Below, in pieces: positions 35,201 to 42,821 of a stretch of 64,000 nt of DNA; the stretch's first letter is position 1, and every line of letters starts with the position of its first letter. The DNA lies in NCBI GenBank assembly GCA_020073215.1, contig JAIQFO010000001.1, positions 124,001 to 188,000 on the forward strand, given 5' to 3'. The notes under the pieces were generated by a model. The model was not told the DNA's origin. It made no database searches and saw nothing but the letters and a program-made list of their open reading frames with translations. Both the position numbers and the translations under genes were made by a program. This stretch comes from Terriglobia bacterium. GTDB taxonomy: Bacteria > Acidobacteriota > Terriglobia > Terriglobales > Acidobacteriaceae.

Positions 35201-36350
35201 ACGGCGCAACCGAACTCTGCCAGTTCGTTACGTCCGCATCACCCGCCAGATCGCCGCCGAACAGGTTCGCTTTGATCGAGGAAACGCGGAAACGCTCCGG
35301 GGTGATGGAAAACCCTGCGCTAATGCGGCCATTCCGCATCGCGAGCTTCCCGCTTGCCCATTCGATATCTTTGCCCTGCACCGCTCCCTGGGTGGAAAAG
35401 GTCCGCAGGTTCCAGGAGCCTTTGCCCTCGAACTGGACCGTACCTTTGCGAACTTGCGCCGGTCGCACCAGGAATGCCAGTTCGCCGAGATCCGCGAGGC
35501 CATGATAGTCGCCGCTCACCTCGGGGTTATGGAAGTCCTGCAGGCGGCCCGCAAAATGAAGCTCGGACTTTCCCGATGTCAGCGTCAAACTGTTAATGTC
35601 GATGTGTCCGCGGCCTAGAACCAGCGCAGCATCGGCCCGCCACACAAACCGGGGATACCGCTGTAAATGCGTAGCGACGTTTCCCGCCGAAACCCGGGCT
35701 TCGTATTGCCGCCGCAGCAAGGAGTGGTTCATCCGCAGCGCCAGGTCGCGAGCGTCAAAATCGAAAGGAATCTTCTTGTCTTCCCACAGCAGTTCGCCAC
35801 CCTGCACTGCGATATGCGAAACCGAGAGCGAGAGGAGTTGCTCCAGCGGCCCCTCGGCGGTATGGACGAAGGCAACGCTTCCTGACGGCAGAGGAGCGTT
35901 GGTGGTGCCATCGGGATAGTCGATGATATGAACCACGGGATGCTCCAGCACCAGAGAATGCAGTCCGATGGTGGTGCTGAGGAGCGAAATGATTTTGATT
36001 TCGGCCTGCAGGCGGTCGACCCGCAGAAATGGAATCTGATCCGAAGCTTCGCGACCGTGAATGGTCAGGTCGCGAGCGTCCACCCGCAGGCGAAACGGGA
36101 TGGTGTGCAGTTGTCCAAGTTCCACGCGGCCGCCCGTCATTTTCTCCAGCGAGGCCACCACCCGGCGGCGAACCATCTGCTGGAAGGAATCGGTCGTGAC
36201 GTACCAGCCGAGCAGAGCGAAACCCATTAAGCTGAAAAGGCAAAACCCCAGAAAGAGTTTCCACAGGATGCGCCGGCGCTCAGGCGGAACAGACTCGGGC
36301 ATTGGCTCGCTAGGTGGTTCGGTCGGTGGCTCGGGTGATGGCTCGCTCAA
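32220..36350 (-). CDS. tamB: Translocation and assembly module protein TamB (DUF490)
   Basis: A very long periplasm-spanning protein (1376 residues) anchored by one N-terminal helix (about residues 30-52, LFLGFCLFSLMGFALLGWYV) after a Pro/Glu-rich cytoplasmic tail. An AsmA-like N-terminal part leads into repetitive beta-helical sequence, and the C-terminal DUF490 domain is recognisable (PEGDVIALLALGRT about 1235, NNxLNS-type region, and a final beta-rich segment). TamB bridges inner and outer membranes for lipid or protein insertion together with an Omp85 partner, encoded two genes upstream. The TTG at 36350 overlaps the stop of the surA-like gene (TTGA); ATG 36302 is an alternative. Confidence 0.9.
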   Translation of the reverse strand: MSEPSPEPPTEPPSEPMPESVPPERRRILWKLFLGFCLFSLMGFALLGWYVTTDSFQQMVRRRVVASLEKMTGGRVELGQLHTIPFRLRVDARDLTIHGREASDQIPFLRVDRLQAEIKIISLLSTTIGLHSLVLEHPVVHIIDYPDGTTNAPLPSGSVAFVHTAEGPLEQLLSLSVSHIAVQGGELLWEDKKIPFDFDARDLALRMNHSLLRRQYEARVSAGNVATHLQRYPRFVWRADAALVLGRGHIDINSLTLTSGKSELHFAGRLQDFHNPEVSGDYHGLADLGELAFLVRPAQVRKGTVQFEGKGSWNLRTFSTQGAVQGKDIEWASGKLAMRNGRISAGFSITPERFRVSSIKANLFGGDLAGDADVTNWQSSVAPSPVPARRHEVGRIAPGSPQRGSVRLQLTGFPLSPVLGMVSSTKLPLDRLDFSGSASGKVEMLWVGSIREAETHLSLGLAPPLKPAPNEIPVRGQIDGIYRGSRDELELSQLHLTTPASEITASGNLSATSALRFAFTSHNLKEWRPLLEAAYRSSALPFVVHGWASFNGNASGRLAALSIGGNLEVYDFDTTLPATAQVPARAVHWDALTAAVQYSSNHFAARNASLIHGHTTAHFDASGALTEGTFQENDPFTLHLEVRNADVAELAQLTGVAQPLTGTLNLSASVSGTRANPHGDGHLEVHEGTAYGVRVPLLKSDLRIAGGELQFNNIDASAYGAPLSGSLAVSTANLGTSKQTFRLNFSGRNLDLARFPPLQTSRFTADGVADFTVRASGTIDEPSVEAHVHLKDLALDKERAGDFYVDAVTRGRQLDLKAHSDSARADLTLAGSVQLEHDFPADLNFAFHHLDADSLLRIYLPGKITGHSAVEGTVQVRGPLRTPRDLKVTAEVQSFSAEVGHVQVQNVGPIRFEVTDQTVLLENFHLAGSGTDFTAHGRAYLTGARELDLHLDGSVNMALLQSLNPKILARGNLGVNLDASGTLSEPALQGRLDVKNTFVSHNDFPSGLSDLNGVLRFDRNRIQIEKLSGSTGGGTVALTGSATYQSGGFLLDLGATANDVRLRYPPGVSSTANADLRLTGSTSSAVLSGDVVVTKLAVTPGFDFAAYIEKSKQAVVLTESDSLQSHLKLDVHVMTTPELQMQTAIARLSGNADLRVRGTADRPAILGRVEVLEGEISFNGTKYQLERGDVTFANPAKTQPIIDMTATTRVRDYDITVRFRGDASVPNGLKVTWQSEPQLPEGDVIALLALGRTREESAAASSGGSFGFGGEASNLLINQALNSTVNSRLQRLFGASRVKIDPQGLASETNVVRGPQVTVEQQVARNLTLTYSTNVPVSNQQIIQVEYNVTRNISIVALRDQNGVVSFDFKVRRRKK

Positions 36351-37120
36351 CGGTTCCGCTCTCCGCTACTCGAGTCCGGAGCCAGGATATGGCTCCCAGA
36401 GCGCAGACTCGCCAGCCATCCCGAGAGCAGTTCGTTCATCTTTTGCTCGGCCAGCAAATCTTTGATTCGGCCAAAGACTTCGGTCAGCGGAGTGGCGCGG
36501 CTGCCCGCCCGCTTCAACTCCGGCAGCAGTCGATCGTTGTAGTAGGTCTCCACCGCCTGCCGATCAATCTGGATTGATGGCCGCAGATGGTCCTCCACCA
36601 GTTTCATCAACTGGATCTGCTCGCCCAGGTGTTTCTCCAGTCCGCTTTGGGTCAGTCCATAACGTCGCAGCTTGGCGTGCCATCCCTCGTCGGTGGCACA
36701 ATCCGGCTGCAATTTGCGGACTTCGGCAACCCGGGCAGCAACCTGCTCGGCAGGGGCCGGTTGAGACGGCCGCACCTGCTCCCGCAGCAGTTCCTGATCG
36801 ATCAGACGATCCAGGGCCGCGTTGCGCTCGGCGACGGTGAACGACTCCGGATCGCGGGCATTCGAAACGGCCTCGAAGGCTATTTCCTGCTCCCAATCGC
36901 TCTGTAGGATCGGGTGGCCGTTCACCTTGGCCACCACACGATCGACCACCTGGCCGGCCATGGCGGAAAGCGCCAGCGCCATGCTGAGTGCCATGGAAAC
37001 CGCGCAATGTTTCGCGATTTTGATCCTTGCTGGTGGAGAGCCGGGCGTCCTCGCCTGGCAGAACGGGCGAGGGCGCCCGTCACTCAACCGGATTCCGAAT
37101 TGGACCCTTCGGAGTTTCAT
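36347..37120 (-). CDS. SurA N-terminal domain chaperone without PPIase domain
   Basis: Exported chaperone-type protein. The SurA_N signature reads VVDRVVAKVNGHPILQSDWE, followed by a helical region and a C-terminal helix QKMNELLSGWLASLR; no parvulin domain is present. ATG 37120 overlaps the Omp85 stop (TGATG), but the first 43 residues include the translation of a family-3 palindrome (37032-37083). The signal-like stretch KIAKHCAVSMALSMALALSAMAG follows it. The real start may be ATG 36994 (residue 43), or the palindrome may have been inserted in the 5' coding region. Placed between Omp85 and tamB genes, it fits outer-membrane protein delivery. Confidence 0.75.
   Translation of the reverse strand: MKLRRVQFGIRLSDGRPRPFCQARTPGSPPARIKIAKHCAVSMALSMALALSAMAGQVVDRVVAKVNGHPILQSDWEQEIAFEAVSNARDPESFTVAERNAALDRLIDQELLREQVRPSQPAPAEQVAARVAEVRKLQPDCATDEGWHAKLRRYGLTQSGLEKHLGEQIQLMKLVEDHLRPSIQIDRQAVETYYNDRLLPELKRAGSRATPLTEVFGRIKDLLAEQKMNELLSGWLASLRSGSHILAPDSSSGERNR
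37032..37083. repeat. ACGGGCG element (family 3) inside the 5' part of the surA-like frame
   Basis: GGTGGAGAGCCGGGCGTCC then ACGGGCG/CGCCCGT (37063-37069 and 37074-37080). It is the same kind of element as between other genes but here is in frame with the surA-like coding sequence. Confidence 0.7.
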
Positions 37121-40100
37121 CAGAACGACTGTCCGACGCTGAACGAAAAGTTGAAATGCCCGGCGCGTTGCACCACATACTGCGGTGCCGGCGGCGTCTG
37201 TGGCGTACACTGCCCCGGCGGCGTGATGCTGGTGCAAGCGGAAAAAGCCGGTGGATTCAGATTGTATCCGAAGTCAAAGCGCAACGGGCCGATGGGTGTC
37301 TGGTAACGCACTCCCAGTCCGATGGCGTGCGAAGCGTAGTTGAAATTGCATTGCGGTGGCGTCGCCGTCGCAGAACAGAGCTCCGGGTGGGGCTGGCGAA
37401 TGCGTCCCAGGCTGGAGAGCATCTCCTGCGGCCGCGCGAACACGTTGCCCATATCGTGAAAAATCGTGAAGCCGATACTCTCCCGAAGGTAAGGCACGGT
37501 GACGTTGGGGAAACGCATCTCCAGACTGTTGAGGAACACGCCGCTACCACCGACGGGGAATCCGGTGGTCGGGTCCCGTGGTCCTGCCTGATTTAACCCG
37601 AACCCGCGATGAGAGTTGCCCCCGCCGCTGAAAAACCGCTCGGGCAGCGGGATCAGGGTTTGCCCGGCACTCGCCGTCTGCGACGGGTCCAGCAGCACCG
37701 TGCTTCCAAAAGGGTTCTCGACCCCGAAGCTGGTGGAACGGGCGAAGACGAATCCCTGTCGCGTCCTGCGATTTCGAAAAAACGTGTGATAGGTGGAGTT
37801 CTTGATCAACAGCCGGCTGAAGTCGGCCTCCGATCCAAAATAACCCGCCGCCACCCCGCCTTCCACCGTGGTGTAGCTGCCGCGCGTGCTTTCCAAATCG
37901 TTGTCGCGCCGGTTGCGAATATAGAGAAAATTTGGGGTGCCGACCCGGGTGGGCGCGGAAAGAAGCGGAATAAGGTTCGAGGTGACCTCGATATTGCTGG
38001 CCTCCACCCGGCGATAGCTGAAACGGTAGGCGAACGTCGTCAGTTCGCGGTCCTCTTTCTTGTACAGCACCTGCAGGACTTGTATGGTGCCCTCCAGACG
38101 CTTCGAGGTAAAGGTGGAAACATCCACGGTATTGTCGTAAAGCGCACTGGCGGTGAAGCGAAGTTTGTCTTGGTTCAGCAGTTGGGGAACATCGAACCGC
38201 ACCAGCGCCCGCTGCTGCAACTGGCTGACGTTCCCCTTCATGCTGAGGGTCTGGTGCCGCCCCCCCACGTTGACCCGGCTGACCCCAAGCGACACTCGCG
38301 GGCTGACGCCGGTCTGCCCCAGCGGTTGGTTGGTCCCGACCGAAGGCTGTCCCGTCTGAAATTCGAAGCCGACGCCGTAATCGAAGGTGTAGCGATCCGC
38401 CTCGCGTGCCGTGACCAGCACGTTCTTGCGCGATTCGGTTCCCTCCGGGTTCTGGATAGCCGTGTCCACCTGCTTGAACAGGCCAAGGTCGTACAACCGG
38501 CGTTGACTCTCCAGCATGTCCTGCTGGCTCAGGGGTGCTCCCGGTTGTACCTGCATTTCCCGGCGGGCGACTCCGGCCCGTGTGTAGTGCAGCCCATCGA
38601 GAAAGACGTGATTGACAAAAAACTGTTCGCCTTCGTGAATCGTGAAAGTCACACCCACCAGCGGCAAATTGGGCGTCGACGCAACCGGAACATACGCTAC
38701 GTCCACCGTGGCATTCGGAAAACCGCTGTCGAAATACTTCCCCAGGATCGTGTCCCGGTCATCGGCCAAGCTCGATTCGTCAAAGCCTTGTCCTTCGGCC
38801 GTTTGAATTTCCGGGAGCTGTTCCTGTGGCAGCGTGTAACTGCCTTCGATGCGGACCCACGTCACACGCGTCTGCGGTCCTTCCTGGATGGTGATCTGAA
38901 TGGCCAGCAGAGACGGATCGTTCTGGTAGTTGGTAACCAGTTTGCCATTGACTTCGGCCTGCCGGTAGCCGCTCGCCCGATACAGATCCTGCACACTGCG
39001 CACGTCCTCTTCGAGCAACACCTCGCTGTAACGCCCGTGACTGAAGAGGCGGCCCGCCGGCTGGTTCTGCATGCGGGCGCGAATCAAGTCGTCGGAAAAA
39101 TATCGATTGCCGGAAATACGAATGGCCGCGAGCTTGTGGCGGTCGCCGAAATTGACGGTGTAAACCACCCGCAAGCTCTTGCCGTCCGGCGCACTGCGCT
39201 GGCTCACGCTAACCGTGGATTCGAAGTATCCCAGCGTCTGAAGATGGTTCTGGATATTGCGCCGGCCTTCGTTGAGTAGATCGTCGTCGAGCGCGCCTTC
39301 TTCATAGATGGGCACCAGCTTCCGCAGCACCCGCTGGCTGAGTTTGAATCCCTCGGCCGCAATCTGCACCACCGGTCCGCGATCCACTTTGAGCGCATAG
39401 TCGACCGTATTGCGCCCGGAACGGTAAGTCTGGCTGGCCACCTCGACCTGGGCCAGCAGACGGTCCTGCTTCTGGTAGCGGGCGCGAATGCGCTGCAGGG
39501 CGCGCGTAACGCGATTCGAGACCACGCCGTCGCCCGAATGCAGCTTGGCAATCTCCTTGATCTCGGCAATGGAGTAGCCCGCGTCGCCTTCGAGCGTAAT
39601 CTCTCCGACGACCGCCCGCGGACCCCGGACGACATGGAAGGTCAGATTGACCTGGTGTTGCTGCCCGTCGCGCTGCTCGGAGGTCGTCACTTTCGACTGG
39701 TGAAATCCATTTTCCTCCATGACTCGCTGGATGCCGGCCAGAGCGCGATCGAGTTTTTCCGGCGTGTAGAGTTCGCCGAGTTGCAGCCGGGTGGCGCTGG
39801 CCAGTTGGTTCGCGGATGGATTGGCGGAGACGCCTTCGATGGTGACCATGCCCACAAAAAAATTGGCGACCGTAAGAAAGCGCAGCTTGACGCCGGTGGT
39901 TTCGGCGCGATCTGCTTCCGCCTGAATATCGGAGAACCGACCGGTCGAGAAAAGAGCCTGCATCGCGTCGTGCAGCGCGTCGCGTGTCAGAGGCTCGCCA
40001 ACCTTGAGCGGCGTGGCCGCCAGCAGCGCAGCCGCCTCTTCCGGCGGAACACCCGAAATCTCAATCTGATCCAGCGTTAACCCGAGATAGGGTGCCAGGG

Positions 40101-40374
40101 CTCCAAAACTTGTTTCGGACTGTGCTCCGGCCTTTGCTTCGGATTGCGCCGCCGATTCCGCGCCTGGCTGCTGGGTAGCCCCACCTGTCGATTGCGCAAG
40201 CAGCACCAAAATTACCAGCACAACCCAAGGAGTTTCCCCCGTGCTTCCCTGTGCCCCCCGTGGTTCAAGCTTTTCCCTTACCTCGCAACCCTTCCTCAGG
40301 AATCTAGGGCGGAGCTTTCGATGGACGCGCCACAGGTGCAAAACTCCCTCCCAAAATTCAGCCCGGTCCACCAT
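37120..40374 (-). CDS. Omp85 family outer-membrane assembly protein (BamA/TamA type)
   Basis: Several periplasmic POTRA domains precede a C-terminal 16-strand-type barrel. POTRA-like segments can be followed from about residue 100 to 600 (for example IEISGVPPEEAAALL, VGEITLEGDAGYSIAE, HKLAAIRISGNRYFSDD, VTWVRIEGSYTLPQEQ, VNHVFLDGLHYTRAG). In the barrel the loop-6 motif is GGGNSHRGFGLNQAGPRD, and the protein ends in Phe (FSFSVGQSF), the expected barrel-assembly signal. Adjacent surA-like and tamB genes support TamA or BamA; it cannot be decided. The start is uncertain: 40374 (ATG with AGGA) is chosen because 40515 would overlap the divergent thiF gene. A hydrophobic signal segment lies near residues 48-63. 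Confidence 0.88.
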   Translation of the reverse strand: MVDRAEFWEGVLHLWRVHRKLRPRFLRKGCEVREKLEPRGAQGSTGETPWVVLVILVLLAQSTGGATQQPGAESAAQSEAKAGAQSETSFGALAPYLGLTLDQIEISGVPPEEAAALLAATPLKVGEPLTRDALHDAMQALFSTGRFSDIQAEADRAETTGVKLRFLTVANFFVGMVTIEGVSANPSANQLASATRLQLGELYTPEKLDRALAGIQRVMEENGFHQSKVTTSEQRDGQQHQVNLTFHVVRGPRAVVGEITLEGDAGYSIAEIKEIAKLHSGDGVVSNRVTRALQRIRARYQKQDRLLAQVEVASQTYRSGRNTVDYALKVDRGPVVQIAAEGFKLSQRVLRKLVPIYEEGALDDDLLNEGRRNIQNHLQTLGYFESTVSVSQRSAPDGKSLRVVYTVNFGDRHKLAAIRISGNRYFSDDLIRARMQNQPAGRLFSHGRYSEVLLEEDVRSVQDLYRASGYRQAEVNGKLVTNYQNDPSLLAIQITIQEGPQTRVTWVRIEGSYTLPQEQLPEIQTAEGQGFDESSLADDRDTILGKYFDSGFPNATVDVAYVPVASTPNLPLVGVTFTIHEGEQFFVNHVFLDGLHYTRAGVARREMQVQPGAPLSQQDMLESQRRLYDLGLFKQVDTAIQNPEGTESRKNVLVTAREADRYTFDYGVGFEFQTGQPSVGTNQPLGQTGVSPRVSLGVSRVNVGGRHQTLSMKGNVSQLQQRALVRFDVPQLLNQDKLRFTASALYDNTVDVSTFTSKRLEGTIQVLQVLYKKEDRELTTFAYRFSYRRVEASNIEVTSNLIPLLSAPTRVGTPNFLYIRNRRDNDLESTRGSYTTVEGGVAAGYFGSEADFSRLLIKNSTYHTFFRNRRTRQGFVFARSTSFGVENPFGSTVLLDPSQTASAGQTLIPLPERFFSGGGNSHRGFGLNQAGPRDPTTGFPVGGSGVFLNSLEMRFPNVTVPYLRESIGFTIFHDMGNVFARPQEMLSSLGRIRQPHPELCSATATPPQCNFNYASHAIGLGVRYQTPIGPLRFDFGYNLNPPAFSACTSITPPGQCTPQTPPAPQYVVQRAGHFNFSFSVGQSF

Positions 40375-40497
40375 GCATCCTGTCGGGTTCGATGAATCGC
40401 AAAACCGCACGCGTTGCTCGCAGAATAAAGTTTGACGGCCGGAACCTATAATACTGGTTGGAAAGCTCCGTGAAAGGTAATCGGGAAGGTAATCGCC

Positions 40498-41523
40498 TTG
40501 GAAATGCCGATCCACATCAACGATCGTTACTCGCGGCAGGTGCTGTTTCAGGAGATCGGAGCGGAGGGCCAGCAGAAGCTGTCGCAGTCGCGCATCGTCA
40601 TCGTGGGATGCGGCGCCACCGGTTCGGCGCTGGCCTCGTTACTGGCGCGCTCTGGCATCGGGACGTTGCGCATTCTTGACCGCGACTACGTCGAGTCGAG
40701 CAACCTGCAGCGGCAGTCGCTGTTCGATGAAGACGACGCGCGCGAATTCGTGCCCAAGGCCATCGCAGCGGCGCGGCAAATTGCGCGCTTCAACTCGAAA
40801 GTCGTCGTCGAGCCACACGTCGCCGACCTGACCCCGGCCAATGTCGATTCCCTGCTCGGCGGCTGCGATCTGATTCTGGATGGCACCGACAATTTTGAGA
40901 CCCGCTACCTAGTCAACGATTACGCGTTGAAAACCTCCGTGGCCTGGATCTACGCCGCCGCCGTCGGCAGTTACGCCGTGACCATGAACATCCTTCCCGG
41001 CGAAACCGCGTGCCTGGCCTGCATCTTCCCCGATTCCCCCCGTGGCACTGTCGAGACCTGTGAGACCGCCGGTATTTTGAATTCCGCCGTCAATCTGGTG
41101 GCATCGCTGGCCGCGACCGAGGCGTTGAAGTTTCTGGTGGGCGCCCGCTCAAAGATGCGGCGAACCCTGCTTTCCTGGGATGTCTGGACGAACGAACGAG
41201 CAGAGCTGTCGGCGACGAATCCGCGGATGGACTGCCGCGCCTGCCGAGGCGATTTTGTTCATCTGGCGGGTGAGGGGCGGCCGCACATTACGCTGTGCGG
41301 CAGAAATTCCGTGCAGATTCACGAGCGCCAGCGCCCCATGGACTTTGCCGAACTAAGTGCCCGCCTTCAGCCTCATGGCAAGGTTCGCCACAACGAGTTT
41401 GTGCTGAAGTTCTGGCATGACCCCTACGAAATGACGTTGTTTCCCGACGGCCGCGCCATCGTCAAGGGCACCACCGACACAGCCATTGCGCGCAGTCTGT
41501 ACGCTCGATTCGTAGGCAATTAG
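40498..41523 (+). CDS. ThiF/MoeB/HesA family adenylyltransferase
   Basis: E1-like enzyme that adenylates the C-terminus of a sulfur-carrier or ubiquitin-like protein. Nucleotide-binding motif IVIVGCGATGSALA is at about residues 34-47, then DRDYVESSNLQRQSLF. The CxxC zinc pairs are TACLACIF (about 176) and DCRACRGD (about 246). A conserved TCETAG region is where the family catalytic Cys lies. The C-terminal about 60 residues (RHNEFVLKFWHDPYEM) form a ferredoxin-like or rhodanese-replacing extension not typical of MoeB. TTG 40498 has AAGG 9 nt upstream; ATG 40504 is the alternative. No ThiS/MoaD gene is adjacent, so thiamin or molybdopterin role is open. Confidence 0.85.
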   Translation: MEMPIHINDRYSRQVLFQEIGAEGQQKLSQSRIVIVGCGATGSALASLLARSGIGTLRILDRDYVESSNLQRQSLFDEDDAREFVPKAIAAARQIARFNSKVVVEPHVADLTPANVDSLLGGCDLILDGTDNFETRYLVNDYALKTSVAWIYAAAVGSYAVTMNILPGETACLACIFPDSPRGTVETCETAGILNSAVNLVASLAATEALKFLVGARSKMRRTLLSWDVWTNERAELSATNPRMDCRACRGDFVHLAGEGRPHITLCGRNSVQIHERQRPMDFAELSARLQPHGKVRHNEFVLKFWHDPYEMTLFPDGRAIVKGTTDTAIARSLYARFVGN

Positions 41524-41626
41524 GCTCCATTTACAGAATCGTAACTCCTCAAATCGTTAACGGCCCCAGGATGCAAGTTAGGTTTTGGTCAGCTACATCT
41601 GCGCCGGAACTCGGGTTTCGTATCAG

Positions 41627-41680
41627 GGTATCGCTTTATCGATACCGTAAATTCGTTGAAAACTACGCCCCTTTAGGGGC
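41627..41680. repeat. Bipartite two-hairpin element (family 2), copy 1
   Basis: GGTATCG/CGATACC (41627-41633 and 41640-41646) then, after 20 nt, GCCCCT/AGGGGC (41667-41672 and 41675-41680) with a two-T loop. The 384-bp space between thiF-like and the next gene contains this element and a decayed family-1 copy, and nothing else recognisable. Other copies: 49009 and 57777. Confidence 0.8.
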
Positions 41681-41849
41681 TGAGCCTACGCCAATCCATT
41701 GCAGGTTGTGCGCAGCAGTTTTCACCAGCCGCAGGCCCTGACTTCGCCCGAATCTCAGCAATTTAGCCGAGAGCGCCGAGAATCTCCGGCCATCCTGCCC
41801 GTCTTCGACCCTGCGGCAACTGGCCAGCAAACTGCACTTGCAACCAGCA

Positions 41850-41876
41850 GAGAGACCGGGCAAGCCCCATCTCTAC
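41850..41876. repeat. Decayed GAGACGGGG hairpin (family 1)
   Basis: GAGACCGGG then loop CAAG then CCCCATCTC: the same plan as other family-1 copies with substitutions in each arm. It is followed by TACAG. It lies 32 nt upstream of the start of the hypothetical exported protein. Confidence 0.55.
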
Positions 41877-41907
41877 AGTTGATGTGTAAGTCCCTAGTGG
41901 AGGCAGT

Positions 41908-42465
41908 ATGCGACCCTATTTGGTTCTGATCGCGGTAGTTTTGACGGCAATAGCGGCTTCTGCGCAACAGCCCTTTCCTCACCCGGGTTTCGGCCCTTGC
42001 CTTTATGGATGTGGTCCGTTTGTCCCGCTTGTGACCACGCCGATGGTGTCCCTGCAAACGGTTTCGCCCAATCCGGTGGGAGCGAGCAATGCCACCACGG
42101 GATTAGTCGCCGGCGCAACCAACGCGACCGTTTCCGAGATTCAGGGATCCACGAGCTCCGAATACACCGAGGCCGTGTGGTACCAGGGCGGCGGCGCTCC
42201 GCTGACCACGCCCCAAGTGCACCTCTGGCCCGAACCCCTGCGACGCGCAACTCACCCCATGCATGAAGAACACGGTGCACGCGAAGAAGCGCCGGCAAAC
42301 TGGACCTATTTCGCGGGCCACGAGCACACCGCGGACGCCGCACAAGCGGCGAGCGCAGCCAAAGGCTTGAAAAAGGCTGGCCACGTCTACACCAACGACG
42401 ACGTTACTCGCCAGAACGATGCCAACGGCACCGTAAAACACAGCGGCAAGACGGAAAAGATGTAG
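41908..42465 (+). CDS. Exported hypothetical protein
   Basis: 185 residues with a signal peptide (residues 1-19, LVLIAVVLTAIAASAQ). The mature protein starts with a Pro/Gly/Cys stretch (QPFPHPGFGPCLYGCGPFVP) with two Cys that might pair or bind a metal, then a Ser/Thr-rich part, and a C-terminal helix-rich Lys/Ala region containing KGLKKAGHVYTNDDV. The start has GGAGG at good spacing. No family recognised; the KAG.VYTNDD.. end is also seen in other small acidobacterial secreted proteins in memory. Stands alone between repeats. Confidence 0.65.
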   Translation: MRPYLVLIAVVLTAIAASAQQPFPHPGFGPCLYGCGPFVPLVTTPMVSLQTVSPNPVGASNATTGLVAGATNATVSEIQGSTSSEYTEAVWYQGGGAPLTTPQVHLWPEPLRRATHPMHEEHGAREEAPANWTYFAGHEHTADAAQAASAAKGLKKAGHVYTNDDVTRQNDANGTVKHSGKTEKM

Positions 42466-42582
42466 TAGCACACTTCTCAGGTCTTGGTTCCTGGCTCCCG
42501 GTCGCAACCTTCGGTCGGTGATCGTGAGCCTTCTTGTTCTGGTCCACGAATACCGCAACCGCGGGACTTGTACAGTTTCACG

Positions 42583-42710
42583 GAGAGTAGCGCCGCCGTC
42601 CCGGCGGCTGTCCGGCGGGCGTCCTCGCCCGCCGCGCCGAGTGGGACCGCCCTCGGGACAACCGGGCAAGGCTCGCCCTTAGCCAAGTCGAAGGAGGCCG
42701 GCGCTGCAAG
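42583..42710. repeat. GTAGCRCCGCCG element (family 3 large form), copy 2
   Basis: From 42584 it repeats about 70 nt of 22160 with few changes (GTAGCGCCGCCGTCCCGGCGG...), then continues with GGGCAAGGCTCGCCC and ends CCGGCGCTGC. It fills most of the 356-bp space before the amidohydrolase. The remaining sequence (42470-42580) shows no gene. Confidence 0.7.
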
Positions 42711-42821
42711 TTCTCCACGCCTTAGTCATTAGGTGGCCACCGTACGAATGTTTAGCCTCCCGGTACGGACTTGTGCTTTCTTCGGATAGAATCCTGCCCT
42801 GTGGTTTTGGAAGGGAGAATC

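Noticed and set aside
37609..39279. 556-codon plus-strand frame opposite the Omp85 gene
   Set aside because: Shadow frame; the minus strand has POTRA and barrel motifs throughout.
40375..40515. N-terminal extension of the Omp85 gene to 40515
   Set aside because: It would overlap the start of the divergent thiF-like gene and shows no signal-peptide character.
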